Source: Bacteroidales bacterium
GTDB lineage: Bacteria; Bacteroidota; Bacteroidia; Bacteroidales; UBA3663
DNA length: 17,098 nt
Direction of reading: 5' to 3'
Assembly: GCA_016293065.1 (NCBI GenBank)
Contig: JAEDEY010000042.1
Location: forward strand, 1-17,098
Made by a program: the position numbers and the translations under genes. The number at the start of each line of letters is the position of its first letter. Positions within the stretch are counted from its first letter, which is position 1. Shown here one piece after another: positions 1 to 7,244 of this stretch. Below the pieces are notes generated by a model. It saw only the letters and a list, made by a program, of their open reading frames with translations, made no database searches and had not been told where the DNA came from.

Positions 1-410
1 GGTCGGCCGTAGTTGGCGTATGGATGAATTGCAATGCCTCCACGTGGCGTGAAGATGCCAGTGACTTCGATATAACGAGGATCCATAAGACGAATCAGGT
101 CTTTCATTATTATATTGACACAGTCTTCGTGGAAGTCGCCATGATTGCGGAAACTGAAAAGATAGAGCTTCAGGCTCTTGCTTTCGACCATCTTGACGTC
201 TGGAATATAGCTGATGACAATGTTTGCGAAATCAGGCTGACCAGTGATAGGACAGAGGCTTGTGAACTCTGGGCAGTTGAATTTGACCCAGTAGTCGTTT
301 TCCTGATGCTTGTTGATGAATGTCTCCAGCACTTCAGGAGCATAATCTTGCTTATAAACAGTCTTCTTGTTGCCAAGGAGAGTGAGAGTTTCTTCTTGAG
401 AACGATCCAT
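1..410 (-). CDS. queF: NADPH-dependent 7-cyano-7-deazaguanine (preQ0) reductase, 3'-truncated by window edge
   Basis: QueF reduces the nitrile of preQ0 to the amine of preQ1 in the cytoplasm, a step in queuosine tRNA modification. The visible 136-137 residues read from the ATG at 410 and run off the left edge; about 15 residues are probably missing compared with the usual ~150 of the short (YkvM-type) form. Visible family marks are the catalytic cysteine in SLCPITGQPDFA (C53) with the conserved aspartate D60, the NADPH-binding signature ESKSLKLY (residues 76-83), and the substrate-binding pair H94-E95 in GDFHED. It lies 51 nt downstream of the GH53 gene on the same strand. I see no promoter or preQ1 riboswitch in that short gap, which holds GGGAGTT repeats instead. 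Family assignment is firm; how it is transcribed is not clear. Confidence 0.95.
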   Translation of the reverse strand, partial: MDRSQEETLTLLGNKKTVYKQDYAPEVLETFINKHQENDYWVKFNCPEFTSLCPITGQPDFANIVISYIPDVKMVESKSLKLYLFSFRNHGDFHEDCVNIIMKDLIRLMDPRYIEVTGIFTPRGGIAIHPYANYGR

Positions 411-423
411 TATTTTATAAAAA

Positions 424-453
424 GGGAGTTAACGGGAGTTGGTAATGGGAGAT
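424..453. repeat. Short GGGAGTT direct repeats between GH53 and queF
   Basis: The heptamer GGGAGTT occurs at 424-430 and 434-440, with a variant GGGAGAT at 447-453. It fills most of the 51-nt gap between the GH53 stop and the queF start. On the transcribed minus strand it reads as AACTCCC units. It resembles the short tandem heptamer repeats of some bacterial intergenic regions. No function can be assigned. Confidence 0.5.
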
Positions 454-461
454 AACGAAAA

Positions 462-1763
462 TTATCGGACAATACGTTTCTTTCCACTTTGAATATACAA
501 TTCGCCTCTTGACGGCTGTGTGATAGGCTGACCAGCGATATTGTACATTGCTGAATTTTCTTGACCATCGGAAAGGGTAGGGTCGAGCGACTGCGTGCCA
601 TTGCCTTTGGCGAAATCTCGCAGGATGTACAATGCGCCATCGTCATTGCCCGATGTCTTGGTGATTGGCTTATGTTCCTTGGCTTGCCAAACTTCGTCCC
701 ACAAGCCACGGTTGACCCAGCCTTTCAGCACTTCTTTCTGATATCCGTTGCCACATTCCTCAGGGAACCAGTAGTACAAGCCATCGACCTGAGACCTGTC
801 GGCCAATGCTGAGATGAGGTCGCTGACGAACTGGTACTGACCAGCGGCATTGTCTGGCCAGATACTTGTCGTATTGTATGTGGCATTTGAAGGGAACCAC
901 TGATGATAATAGGCGGTTTCGACTATCTGGACCTGCTTGTCGGGCTGCGTCTCAGCAAGCTTATCGAGTGTAGAGCCTAATGCCTTGAGGTCTCCATGCC
1001 AGAAAGGGTAGTAGCTAAGACCAATGATGTCATAATCCACATCGCTGATATAAGCATAGAAATTTGCCGTTTCAGCGGCTTTTCCCGACCTTTCGGTATG
1101 AACTATTATCTTTGCACCCGAACAAGCCTCACGCACAGCGTTAGATGCCTTGGTGAGTAATGTAGATAGTCTTTTCCATTGAGCTGAGCGGGCTGACTTG
1201 TCCTGAGATGGATAAACCTTGTCATTGCTGTTGCGCAGGAGCATGCCGTAGGTTATCTCGTTGCCGATCTGCACGAAATCAGGAGTGGCTCCACGGGCAA
1301 TGAGCAGATTCAGGCAATCCTTGGTATATTGATAGACCGAGTCAGCGAGCACATCGTCATTGTCTTTTGTCCAACGTGAAGGAATCTTCTGATATGAAGG
1401 GTCAGCCCAAGTGTCGGAGTAATGGAAATCGAGCATGAATGCCATTCCAGCGTCCTTGATGCGCTTGCCTAATTTTGCCACATATTCGATATCCTGACAC
1501 ACTGCCGGATCCTCGCTATTGCCATCATTGGAATGTCCGTCAGGATTGACAAATAGGCGCACGCGAGCCGCATTCCAGCCACAAGTCTCGTGCAGATAGG
1601 TGATGAGGTCGTCAATCTTCGTGCCATCATACGACAGATAGACGTCACCAGCTTCCTCATAAGAGGGGAGGAGCGATATGTCACCACCTACCATACGTTG
1701 CTGCTGAGCAAAGGCAGAACACAAGGCAACTGCCGCAAACAAAACAGATAGAAACTTCTTCAT
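462..1763 (-). CDS. Secreted arabinogalactan endo-beta-1,4-galactanase, glycoside hydrolase family 53
   Basis: GH53 enzymes cut internal beta-1,4-galactosyl bonds in type I arabinogalactan side chains of pectin. I chose the ATG at 1763 (MKKFLSV, 433 aa) over an ATG 33 nt upstream because it opens directly into a signal peptide, with likely cleavage after AFA (residues 17-19); the upstream ATG also lies in the terminator stem. The catalytic domain starts at GGDISLLP (26-33) and includes DFHYSDTWADP (112-122), the acid/base Glu169 in IGNEITYG, GLSYYPFWHG (248-257) and the nucleophile Glu282 in IVETAYYH. After about residue 365 comes a linker and a short tail, MYNIAGQP...GELYIQSGKKRIVR (406-433), resembling the C-terminal tails of secreted Bacteroidetes proteins. 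No SusC/SusD genes are adjacent. It follows the atp operon terminator on the same strand. Confidence 0.92.
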   Translation of the reverse strand: MKKFLSVLFAAVALCSAFAQQQRMVGGDISLLPSYEEAGDVYLSYDGTKIDDLITYLHETCGWNAARVRLFVNPDGHSNDGNSEDPAVCQDIEYVAKLGKRIKDAGMAFMLDFHYSDTWADPSYQKIPSRWTKDNDDVLADSVYQYTKDCLNLLIARGATPDFVQIGNEITYGMLLRNSNDKVYPSQDKSARSAQWKRLSTLLTKASNAVREACSGAKIIVHTERSGKAAETANFYAYISDVDYDIIGLSYYPFWHGDLKALGSTLDKLAETQPDKQVQIVETAYYHQWFPSNATYNTTSIWPDNAAGQYQFVSDLISALADRSQVDGLYYWFPEECGNGYQKEVLKGWVNRGLWDEVWQAKEHKPITKTSGNDDGALYILRDFAKGNGTQSLDPTLSDGQENSAMYNIAGQPITQPSRGELYIQSGKKRIVR

Positions 1764-1766
1764 ATA

Positions 1767-1774
1767 CAAAATTA
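1767..1774 (-). promoter_or_regulatory. Possible -7 element for GH53 (TAATTTTG)
   Basis: On the minus strand TAATTTTG matches the Bacteroidetes -7 consensus TAnnTTTG. No TTTG is seen at the expected -33 spacing, where the atp terminator hairpin lies. Placing the element's centre at -7 would put the transcription start almost exactly on the GH53 ATG (1763), implying a leaderless mRNA. The same CTAATTTTG string occurs upstream of the genes starting at 14891 and 16288. Low confidence because short AT-rich matches arise by chance. Confidence 0.35.
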
Positions 1775-1780
1775 GTGGAA

Positions 1781-1816
1781 AAAAGACAGAATCCACCTTT
1801 CCAGATTCTGTCTTTT
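1781..1816 (-). terminator. Intrinsic terminator of the atp operon
   Basis: A perfect 13-bp inverted repeat (AAAAGACAGAATC at 1781-1793, GATTCTGTCTTTT at 1804-1816) encloses a 10-nt loop. On the minus strand the stem runs into a T-rich tract (complement of the A-run at 1779-1784). It lies 19 nt beyond the atpG stop and ends only 17 nt before the GH53 start, so it should separate atp transcription from GH53. Confidence 0.88.
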
Positions 1817-1835
1817 ATGCTGATTGAAACAAATA

Positions 1836-2708
1836 TTAATGCATAGAACCGCCCACGATATCGAGCAATTCGGCAGTAATAGCAGCCTGACGACCCTTGT
1901 TATACTGAATACGGAGTTCGTCGAGCAGATCGTTGGCATTGTCGGTTGCTGTCTGCATAGCCACCGTACGAGCCGCATGTTCAGCAGCCTGTGCATCTAG
2001 CATGACAGTGAAGATCTTCATGCAGAGAGCATCGGGAATGAGTTCATTGAGAACCTCAGATGGGGTTGGCTCAATGATATAGCCCGAAGTAGATACAGCA
2101 TCCTCGCCTCCCGTCTCAAGCGGAACTGGCAGGAACACTTCACGCGTTGCAATCTGACTTGCCGTATTCTTGAAATGCATATAGACGAGCTCAACACGAT
2201 CGATCTTTCCTGCGATATAGTCGTTCATGAGGCGTGTAGCGAGAGCCTGTGCTGTGGCAAAGGTCGGGTTATCGCCCTTTTCGACATAATCGCGTATCTG
2301 GTTGAAGCCCTTGAGCTTACCGAGCGACTGGTCGAGCTTTCGTCCGATGACATAACAGTCGATGGCTTCGCCAGGAATGTCCTTGCCGTACTCGTTGATG
2401 ACAGCCGTAGCATGACGCACCACATTGCTGTTATAACCGCCACAGAGCGAGCTGTTTGAGGCTATGGCAACGATGGCAACACGCTTTATCTTGTCGTGGT
2501 GCTGGCAAAGAGGTGTCGTGACCTTAGCGTCACCGCTCAAAAGACTCACCATGATCTTATGGAGCTGGCGGTCGTATGGCAACATGCTTTCAATAGCACC
2601 CTGTGCCTTATGCAGCTTTGCCGAAGCCACCATCTTCATAGCCGAAGTGATCTTGAGCGTTCCTTCGACTGAACCGATGCGTCCTTTGATTTCTTTTAAT
2701 GAAGCCAT
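1836..2708 (-). CDS. atpG: F1Fo ATP synthase gamma subunit
   Basis: The gamma subunit is the central rotor shaft of F1. It couples c-ring rotation to conformational change in the alpha3beta3 head. The 290-residue product begins with the classic N-terminal helix (MASLKEIKGRIGSVEGTLK followed by ITSAMKMVA). It ends with the matching C-terminal coiled-coil helix rich in A/R/N/D (from about 243), including QTATDNANDLLDELR and ITAELLDIVGG. The central alpha/beta domain contains SNSSLCGGYNSNV. The length is normal for the family. It is the last gene of the atp operon, 20 nt after atpA, and is followed by the intrinsic terminator at 1781-1816. Confidence 0.97.
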   Translation of the reverse strand: MASLKEIKGRIGSVEGTLKITSAMKMVASAKLHKAQGAIESMLPYDRQLHKIMVSLLSGDAKVTTPLCQHHDKIKRVAIVAIASNSSLCGGYNSNVVRHATAVINEYGKDIPGEAIDCYVIGRKLDQSLGKLKGFNQIRDYVEKGDNPTFATAQALATRLMNDYIAGKIDRVELVYMHFKNTASQIATREVFLPVPLETGGEDAVSTSGYIIEPTPSEVLNELIPDALCMKIFTVMLDAQAAEHAARTVAMQTATDNANDLLDELRIQYNKGRQAAITAELLDIVGGSMH

Positions 2709-2728
2709 TGTTCAAATGTATATTTTGA

Positions 2729-4309
2729 TTACAACATTTCAGTGCAGATGTTGGCTGCAATCTCTGTGATAATGCCTGTGATGTTATCGTCGATCTTACC
2801 TGCTGCAAGAGGAGCAATGACATCTTCCTGATGAGCGGCACGGAGCAATGAGAGGAACTTGTCCTGGAACTCAGGAACCTGATCCACCGAAAGCTTTGCC
2901 ATCAAGCCCTTTGTACCGCAGTAGAGGATGGCAATCTGCTCACCAACAGGCATTGGGCAATACTGAGGCTGGATGAGGAGCTTGTTGTTCTTGCGTCCAC
3001 GGTCGATAGCCATAGCAGTCACAGCATCCATATCGCTCGAGAACTTCGAGAATGCCTCAAGCTCGCGATACTGAGCCTGGTCGATCTTGAGCGTACCTGC
3101 CACCTTCTTCATCGACTTGACCTGAGCCGAACCACCTACACGAGATACCGAGATACCTACGTTGATGGCAGGACGGAAGCCCTGGTTGAAGAGGTCGGTC
3201 TCAAGGAAGATCTGTCCATCGGTGATTGAGATTACGTTTGTTGGGATATAAGCCGAAACGTCACCTGCCTGTGTCTCGATGATAGGGAGGGCGGTGAGCG
3301 AACCACCAGCCTTTACCTTACCCTTGAGCGACTCTGGGAGGTCGTTCATCTGCTCGGCAACTTCCTGCTGCTCAATGATCTTTGCTGCACGTTCCAAGAG
3401 ACGAGAGTGCAAATAGAACACATCGCCTGGGTAAGCCTCTCGTCCTGAAGGACGACGCAAGATCAACGAAACCTCACGATAGGCAACGGCCTGCTTTGAA
3501 AGGTCATCATATACAACGAGGGCATGACCTCCTGTATCGCGGATATACTCTCCGATAGCTGCACCTGCAAAAGGAGCGAAATACTGAAGAGCCGCTGAGT
3601 CGGCAGCTGTTGCTGCTACGACGCAAGTATAAGGCATTGCACCCTTCTCACGGAGAGTCTGCACGAGCGATGCGACTGTCGAACCCTTCTGACCGATAGC
3701 CACATAGATACAATAGACAGGCTTGCCTGCCTCATAGTTGGCCTTCTGGTTGATGATGGTATCGATAGCGATGGCTGTCTTACCTGTCTGGCGGTCACCG
3801 ATGATAAGCTCACGCTGACCACGACCGATAGGAATCATTGCATCGACTGCCTTCAGACCGGTCTGAAGAGGCTGCTTTACTGGCTGACGGAACACAACAC
3901 CAGGAGCCTTTCGCTCAAGCGGCATCTCGTACTTGGTGCCTTCGATAGGTCCCATACCGTCGAGAGGCTCGCCAAGAGGGTTGATAACGCGACCGAACAT
4001 GTTCTCGTTGACCTGAATAGAGGCAATGCGCTTGGTACGTTTTACGATCATACCTTCGCGAACCTTTTCAGCACCACCGAGAAGCACAGCACCCACGTTG
4101 TCCTCTTCGAGGTTCATGACGATAGCCATGACACCATTCTCGAATTCCAACAATTCGTTAGCCTCTGCATTGCGCAGACCATAGATACGAGCCACGCCAT
4201 CGCCGACTGTGAGCACCGAACCCACCTCATCGAGCTTTGCGCTTGTATCTATGCCCTTGAGTTGTTCAAGGAGCACCTCGCTAACTTCGCTGGCTTTGAT
4301 ATTACTCAT
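2729..4309 (-). CDS. atpA: F1Fo ATP synthase alpha subunit
   Basis: Alpha alternates with beta in the F1 hexamer and carries the non-catalytic nucleotide sites. The 526-residue product has the N-terminal crown barrel, Walker A GDRQTGKT at 171-178, VVYDD near 265-269, and the alpha signature with the arginine finger R390 in SVSRVGGSAQ, which reaches into the catalytic site on beta. The C-terminal helical domain ends ANICTEML. Length is normal. Unlike most junctions in the operon, it is separated from the upstream atpH by a 126-nt non-coding gap holding direct and inverted repeats, so its translation could be set independently. Confidence 0.98.
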   Translation of the reverse strand: MSNIKASEVSEVLLEQLKGIDTSAKLDEVGSVLTVGDGVARIYGLRNAEANELLEFENGVMAIVMNLEEDNVGAVLLGGAEKVREGMIVKRTKRIASIQVNENMFGRVINPLGEPLDGMGPIEGTKYEMPLERKAPGVVFRQPVKQPLQTGLKAVDAMIPIGRGQRELIIGDRQTGKTAIAIDTIINQKANYEAGKPVYCIYVAIGQKGSTVASLVQTLREKGAMPYTCVVAATAADSAALQYFAPFAGAAIGEYIRDTGGHALVVYDDLSKQAVAYREVSLILRRPSGREAYPGDVFYLHSRLLERAAKIIEQQEVAEQMNDLPESLKGKVKAGGSLTALPIIETQAGDVSAYIPTNVISITDGQIFLETDLFNQGFRPAINVGISVSRVGGSAQVKSMKKVAGTLKIDQAQYRELEAFSKFSSDMDAVTAMAIDRGRKNNKLLIQPQYCPMPVGEQIAILYCGTKGLMAKLSVDQVPEFQDKFLSLLRAAHQEDVIAPLAAGKIDDNITGIITEIAANICTEML

Positions 4310-4323
4310 ATTGATTTCTTACA

Positions 4324-4442
4324 ATTTGACAATTTACAATTTGACAATTCTCTTAATTTACCATTTGACAATTTACAATCTGACAAAGACCTAATTGGTA
4401 GTCAAGCAATTGTAAAATCGTAAATAGCCCAATTGTCAAATG
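4324..4442. repeat. Direct and inverted repeats in the atpH-atpA gap
   Basis: A 24-nt unit occurs at 4324-4347 and again at 4363-4386 with one mismatch; both begin ATTTGACAATTTACAAT. An inverted copy of its first part, AATTGTCAAATG at 4431-4442, pairs perfectly with 4362-4373 (12 bp) and overlaps the atpH stop codon. The atp transcript could therefore fold into alternative hairpins between atpH and atpA. Repeats of this heptamer-like type occur in intergenic DNA of several phyla. A regulatory role is only inference. Confidence 0.7.
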
Positions 4443-4996
4443 ATTCGTTTGTTCTTTTCAATAAATTGCTTCTTGATCTGCTCAAACTGCGACGACACAC
4501 TTGCATCGAGTCGCAAGTCGTCGAGCTGGAAGATGAAACCGCCTAAGATGCTTGGGTCAACCTTGGTCTCAAGAATCACATCAACAGAGTTCTGCGAACG
4601 CTGTTCGATGAGCTGCTCAAGACGGTTGGCGACAGCTTCGCTTGCCGGTACAGCAGTGATGAGCTTGCCAATGCTGATATGTTTCAGCTCGCGATAGAGA
4701 GAAACATAACTATAGGCGATGAAGAGCATGAACGACTCTCGGCGATGAGCGACAACCAAAGTTGCAAATTTCCGGAAGACTGGGCTCACCTCGATTGATG
4801 CTGCCTGACAGATAACCTGCTCTTTCTGCTCAGCCGGCAAAAGAGGGTTTCCCAGTACGGTAGCCAACTGCTCTACCTTGCCATACGAGTCGATAAACTG
4901 AAGAACCTCCTGATAGACAGTGTCTTCAGCCTTCTGCTCCTGTGCAAAGAGCAACAGTGCCTTGGCATAACGTTTGGCGATTACTCCAATATCCAT
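4436..4996 (-). CDS. atpH: F1Fo ATP synthase delta subunit (OSCP type)
   Basis: Delta sits on top of F1 and joins it to the b-subunit peripheral stalk. The 186-residue protein starts MDIGVIAKRYAKALLLFAQEQ, the typical N-terminal helix of this family. It continues through an all-helical N-domain with GNPLLPAEQKEQVI near residues 64-77. The C-terminal part, VDPSILGGFIFQLDDLRLDASVSSQFEQIKK split across about residues 147-176, carries the conserved family signature GGF-x-x-x-x-x-D-x-x-L-D-x-S. It starts 8 nt after the atpF stop, consistent with coupled expression of the stalk proteins. Confidence 0.96.
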   Translation of the reverse strand: MDIGVIAKRYAKALLLFAQEQKAEDTVYQEVLQFIDSYGKVEQLATVLGNPLLPAEQKEQVICQAASIEVSPVFRKFATLVVAHRRESFMLFIAYSYVSLYRELKHISIGKLITAVPASEAVANRLEQLIEQRSQNSVDVILETKVDPSILGGFIFQLDDLRLDASVSSQFEQIKKQFIEKNKRII

Positions 4997-5004
4997 GTCT
5001 GATA

Positions 5005-5499
5005 TTATTTGGTTTCTAACTCATCGAGCATACGGTCGATCATTGCCATTTGTTCCTTGTCGGTCGAAAGGGTCTGACGAAGCACCTTCTCGGCTACCTG
5101 TACAGAGAGTTCGCCTACCTGACGACGGATGTCGCGGATGGCATCTTCCTTCTCTGCCTGGATCTGCTGGCGAGCCTCAGTGATGATCTTCTGGCCTGCT
5201 GCAGTCGCTTCTGTCTCTGCTTTCTCGACAATCTGCTTACGCATCTCCATTGCCTCAGCCAGAATCTGACTTTGCTTTTCCTGAGCCTGCTTAAGCATTG
5301 CGGCACTCTCTTCCTGAATCTTTGCCAGTTTCTCGTTGGCCTCGCGAGCTGCCTCAAGCGACTCGTCGATGTACTTCTTGCGTTCGTCAACCATCTGGGT
5401 GATGATTGGGAATCCGAACTTCGCAAGCACAAAGAAGACTACGCCAAAAGCGACGATCATCCAGAAAAGAAGTCCTATTTCGGGAGTTAACAATGACAT
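5005..5499 (-). CDS. atpF: F1Fo ATP synthase b subunit
   Basis: Subunit b forms the dimeric peripheral stalk that holds the alpha3beta3 head still against the rotor. The 164-residue product has one N-terminal membrane helix (about residues 8-27, IGLLFWMIVAFGVVFFVLAK). This is followed by a long, highly charged helix to the C-terminus, rich in A, E, K, R and Q with no predicted breaks, as expected for the right-handed coiled coil. Only one b-type gene is present, so the stalk is probably a homodimer. An 80-nt gap with a hairpin separates it from atpE, and atpH follows after 8 nt. Confidence 0.96.
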   Translation of the reverse strand: MSLLTPEIGLLFWMIVAFGVVFFVLAKFGFPIITQMVDERKKYIDESLEAAREANEKLAKIQEESAAMLKQAQEKQSQILAEAMEMRKQIVEKAETEATAAGQKIITEARQQIQAEKEDAIRDIRRQVGELSVQVAEKVLRQTLSTDKEQMAMIDRMLDELETK

Positions 5500-5521
5500 A
5501 TATGCTATGTGATAATTAAAC

Positions 5522-5565
5522 GCAAATTGCTAATTACAAGTCATTTGACCGTTACGGCAACTTGC
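5522..5565 (-). other. Candidate RNA hairpin between atpE and atpF
   Basis: GCAAATTGC (5522-5530) and GCAACTTGC (5557-5565) can form a 9-bp stem in the minus-strand RNA with one G-U pair and a 26-nt loop. It begins 15 nt after the atpE stop. The loop is long, so stability is uncertain. A hairpin here could help raise c-subunit over b-subunit output, but that is inference. Confidence 0.4.
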
Positions 5566-5579
5566 TGATATGGTTATAC

Positions 5580-5810
5580 TTATGCGAGAACGCCGAGAAG
5601 ACAAGCAACGACACCGATAAGTGATACACCTTCAACGAGAGCGCCGATGATGATCATAGGAGTCTGAATCTTGCTGATTGCCTCTGGCTGACGAGCCATT
5701 GCGTCCATTGCAGCTGAACCGATCTTGCCAAGACCAAGACCTGCACCGATTGCTACGATACCTGCGCCGATTGCGGCTGCACCCTGTGTAGAAAGAATTT
5801 CCAAAAGCAT
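5580..5810 (-). CDS. atpE: F1Fo ATP synthase c subunit
   Basis: The c subunit is the hairpin proteolipid of the rotor ring. The 76-residue product has a glycine-rich first helix (about 10-33, with the GAGLGLG pattern), the polar loop RQPE at 40-43, and a second helix (about 51-73) with the ion-carrying carboxylate E60 in GALVEGVSL. The residue after E60 is glycine, and the ES/TxxY pattern of sodium-translocating rings is absent, which favours proton coupling; that is inference. It starts 45 nt after atpB and is followed by an 80-nt gap before atpF. Confidence 0.97.
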   Translation of the reverse strand: MLLEILSTQGAAAIGAGIVAIGAGLGLGKIGSAAMDAMARQPEAISKIQTPMIIIGALVEGVSLIGVVACLLGVLA

Positions 5811-5855
5811 AGTTGTAAAATTTTAAGTGTTATTATTTATTGTTTCTGATTAATA

Positions 5856-6959
5856 TCAATGATGATGTTTCGGCACTGACAGTCCGATGAACACTGCCGA
5901 AAGCATTGTAAAGACGTATGCCTGAATGAAGGCAACAAGGAGTTCAAGGCAATCAAGGAAGATTGCAAAGAACACTGCCAAAGGTGTCATGATGCTATTG
6001 ATCGCAGCTCCAATCTGGGCTGTGATGAAGATAACGCCTATCAACGCCAAGAGTGCAGCATGACCTGCCATGATATTGGCAAAGAGACGGATCATGAGTG
6101 CGACTGGCTTGGTGAAGAGTCCGAAGAACTCGATGACTGCCATGATTGGCTTCAGCCATGTTGGCATTCCATCTGCCCAGAATATCTCTTTCCAATATTC
6201 CTTGTTACCGCCGATATTGGTAAAAAGGAAGGTACAACATGCTAATACACAAGTGATAGCGATGTTTCCTGTAAGATTGGCAGAACCTGGAATCAAGCCA
6301 ATGAGATTGGTCAGGAAGATGAAGAAGAAGGCGCAAAGCAGATAACCCGAATAGCGTTGTACGTGCTGTGGGATGTTTGCCTTGATAATGTCGTTATAGA
6401 CCATCGTCACCATCATCTCGATCAAGCCGACAAAGCCTTTTGGAGCTGTATCTTCAGGCTTCTTTTTCTTATACCAGTTGGCACAATACATGACGATGCA
6501 GATGAGAATGATGCTGTTGAGGAACAGGCCCACTGCATTCTTGGTGAGCGAGAGGTCGAGCGGACGCTCCCATTCGCCTGTTGCTGGATTCAGTTCGACA
6601 ATCTTGCCTTCATTCGCCTCGCCTTCTTCTGCCAGCTTGAAGCCCTCATAGGTGGTGTGATGGTGCTCTGCCTCTTCGATATGCTTGAAGCTGAAGAAGA
6701 ACCACTCGCCACGCACCTTCGAATAGACAAAGACTGGCAACGGAATAGCTACGGCATTCTCACCCTCTCCGCAGAAATGCCACTCGTATGAGTCGCTGAT
6801 GTGGTCAAGGATAAGGGAAGTCATGTCAATCTTTGACGACTCTTCCTGCCCTGCATGACTTTCTCCCTCCTGAGCCATGGCGGCAGTAGGAGAGAAGAGC
6901 ATGCTCACAGCAAGCATCATTGAAAGAAAAGACATCCAAGCCTTATTTCTAATATTCAT
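5856..6959 (-). CDS. atpB: F1Fo ATP synthase a subunit with N-terminal signal peptide and periplasmic extension
   Basis: Subunit a provides the two half-channels for ions at the c-ring. The 367-residue product is about 100 residues longer than the E. coli protein because of an N-terminal signal-like segment (residues 9-30, likely cut near AMAQ) and a hydrophilic domain to about 140, presumably periplasmic, with a His-rich patch (EEAEHHHTT, 95-103). Membrane helices then begin at about 142. The essential arginine is R291 in ALMIRLFANIMAGH, and the last helices contain ECLELLVAFIQAYVF-like sequence (actually DCLELLVAFIQAYVF, 336-350). The extended form is, to my knowledge, usual in Bacteroidetes. 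It begins 9 nt after the small membrane gene. Confidence 0.96.
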   Translation of the reverse strand: MNIRNKAWMSFLSMMLAVSMLFSPTAAMAQEGESHAGQEESSKIDMTSLILDHISDSYEWHFCGEGENAVAIPLPVFVYSKVRGEWFFFSFKHIEEAEHHHTTYEGFKLAEEGEANEGKIVELNPATGEWERPLDLSLTKNAVGLFLNSIILICIVMYCANWYKKKKPEDTAPKGFVGLIEMMVTMVYNDIIKANIPQHVQRYSGYLLCAFFFIFLTNLIGLIPGSANLTGNIAITCVLACCTFLFTNIGGNKEYWKEIFWADGMPTWLKPIMAVIEFFGLFTKPVALMIRLFANIMAGHAALLALIGVIFITAQIGAAINSIMTPLAVFFAIFLDCLELLVAFIQAYVFTMLSAVFIGLSVPKHHH

Positions 6960-6968
6960 AATTAATAG

Positions 6969-7244
6969 TTATTTCTTCTTTTTGAGAAAGAATACTGTTT
7001 CAAAAAACAAGGAAACCAGATAGGCGACTATCACTCCGATGCTGAACTGCTTGATGTCGATGCCATCGGCAAGAGCATATACTGCCACTATTGCGACAAC
7101 GGCAAGCAGAAGCTTCACCACCTTCGAGCCAAGTATCACCCACAGGCCTTGCTCTGGCGCATTAGCCTGCACCCATCGATAGAACCAGATTATTGCTGCT
7201 TCGACAACGACAGTCGCAACAATCAGCACCACAATCCAGTTCAT
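6969..7244 (-). CDS. Small three-helix membrane protein of the atp operon (AtpI-like position)
   Basis: This 91-residue protein starts at the ATG at 7244, which overlaps the atpC stop codon as ATGA; a TTG four codons earlier is possible but less likely. It has three predicted membrane helices (about 3-22, 43-59, 69-87) and ends with four lysines, suggesting a cytoplasmic C-terminus. It has no acidic or nucleotide motif that would name it. Its place between atpC and atpB recalls AtpI/Atp1-type proteins that assist c-ring assembly, but I see no clear AtpI signature, and AtpI proteins are usually longer with four helices. Role in ATP synthase assembly is therefore inferred from position only. 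Confidence 0.85.
   Translation of the reverse strand: MNWIVVLIVATVVVEAAIIWFYRWVQANAPEQGLWVILGSKVVKLLLAVVAIVAVYALADGIDIKQFSIGVIVAYLVSLFFETVFFLKKKK

Noticed and set aside
24..455. Open frame antisense to queF (143 codons, plus strand)
   Set aside because: The minus strand encodes QueF with all key residues; the plus-strand frame is a by-product.
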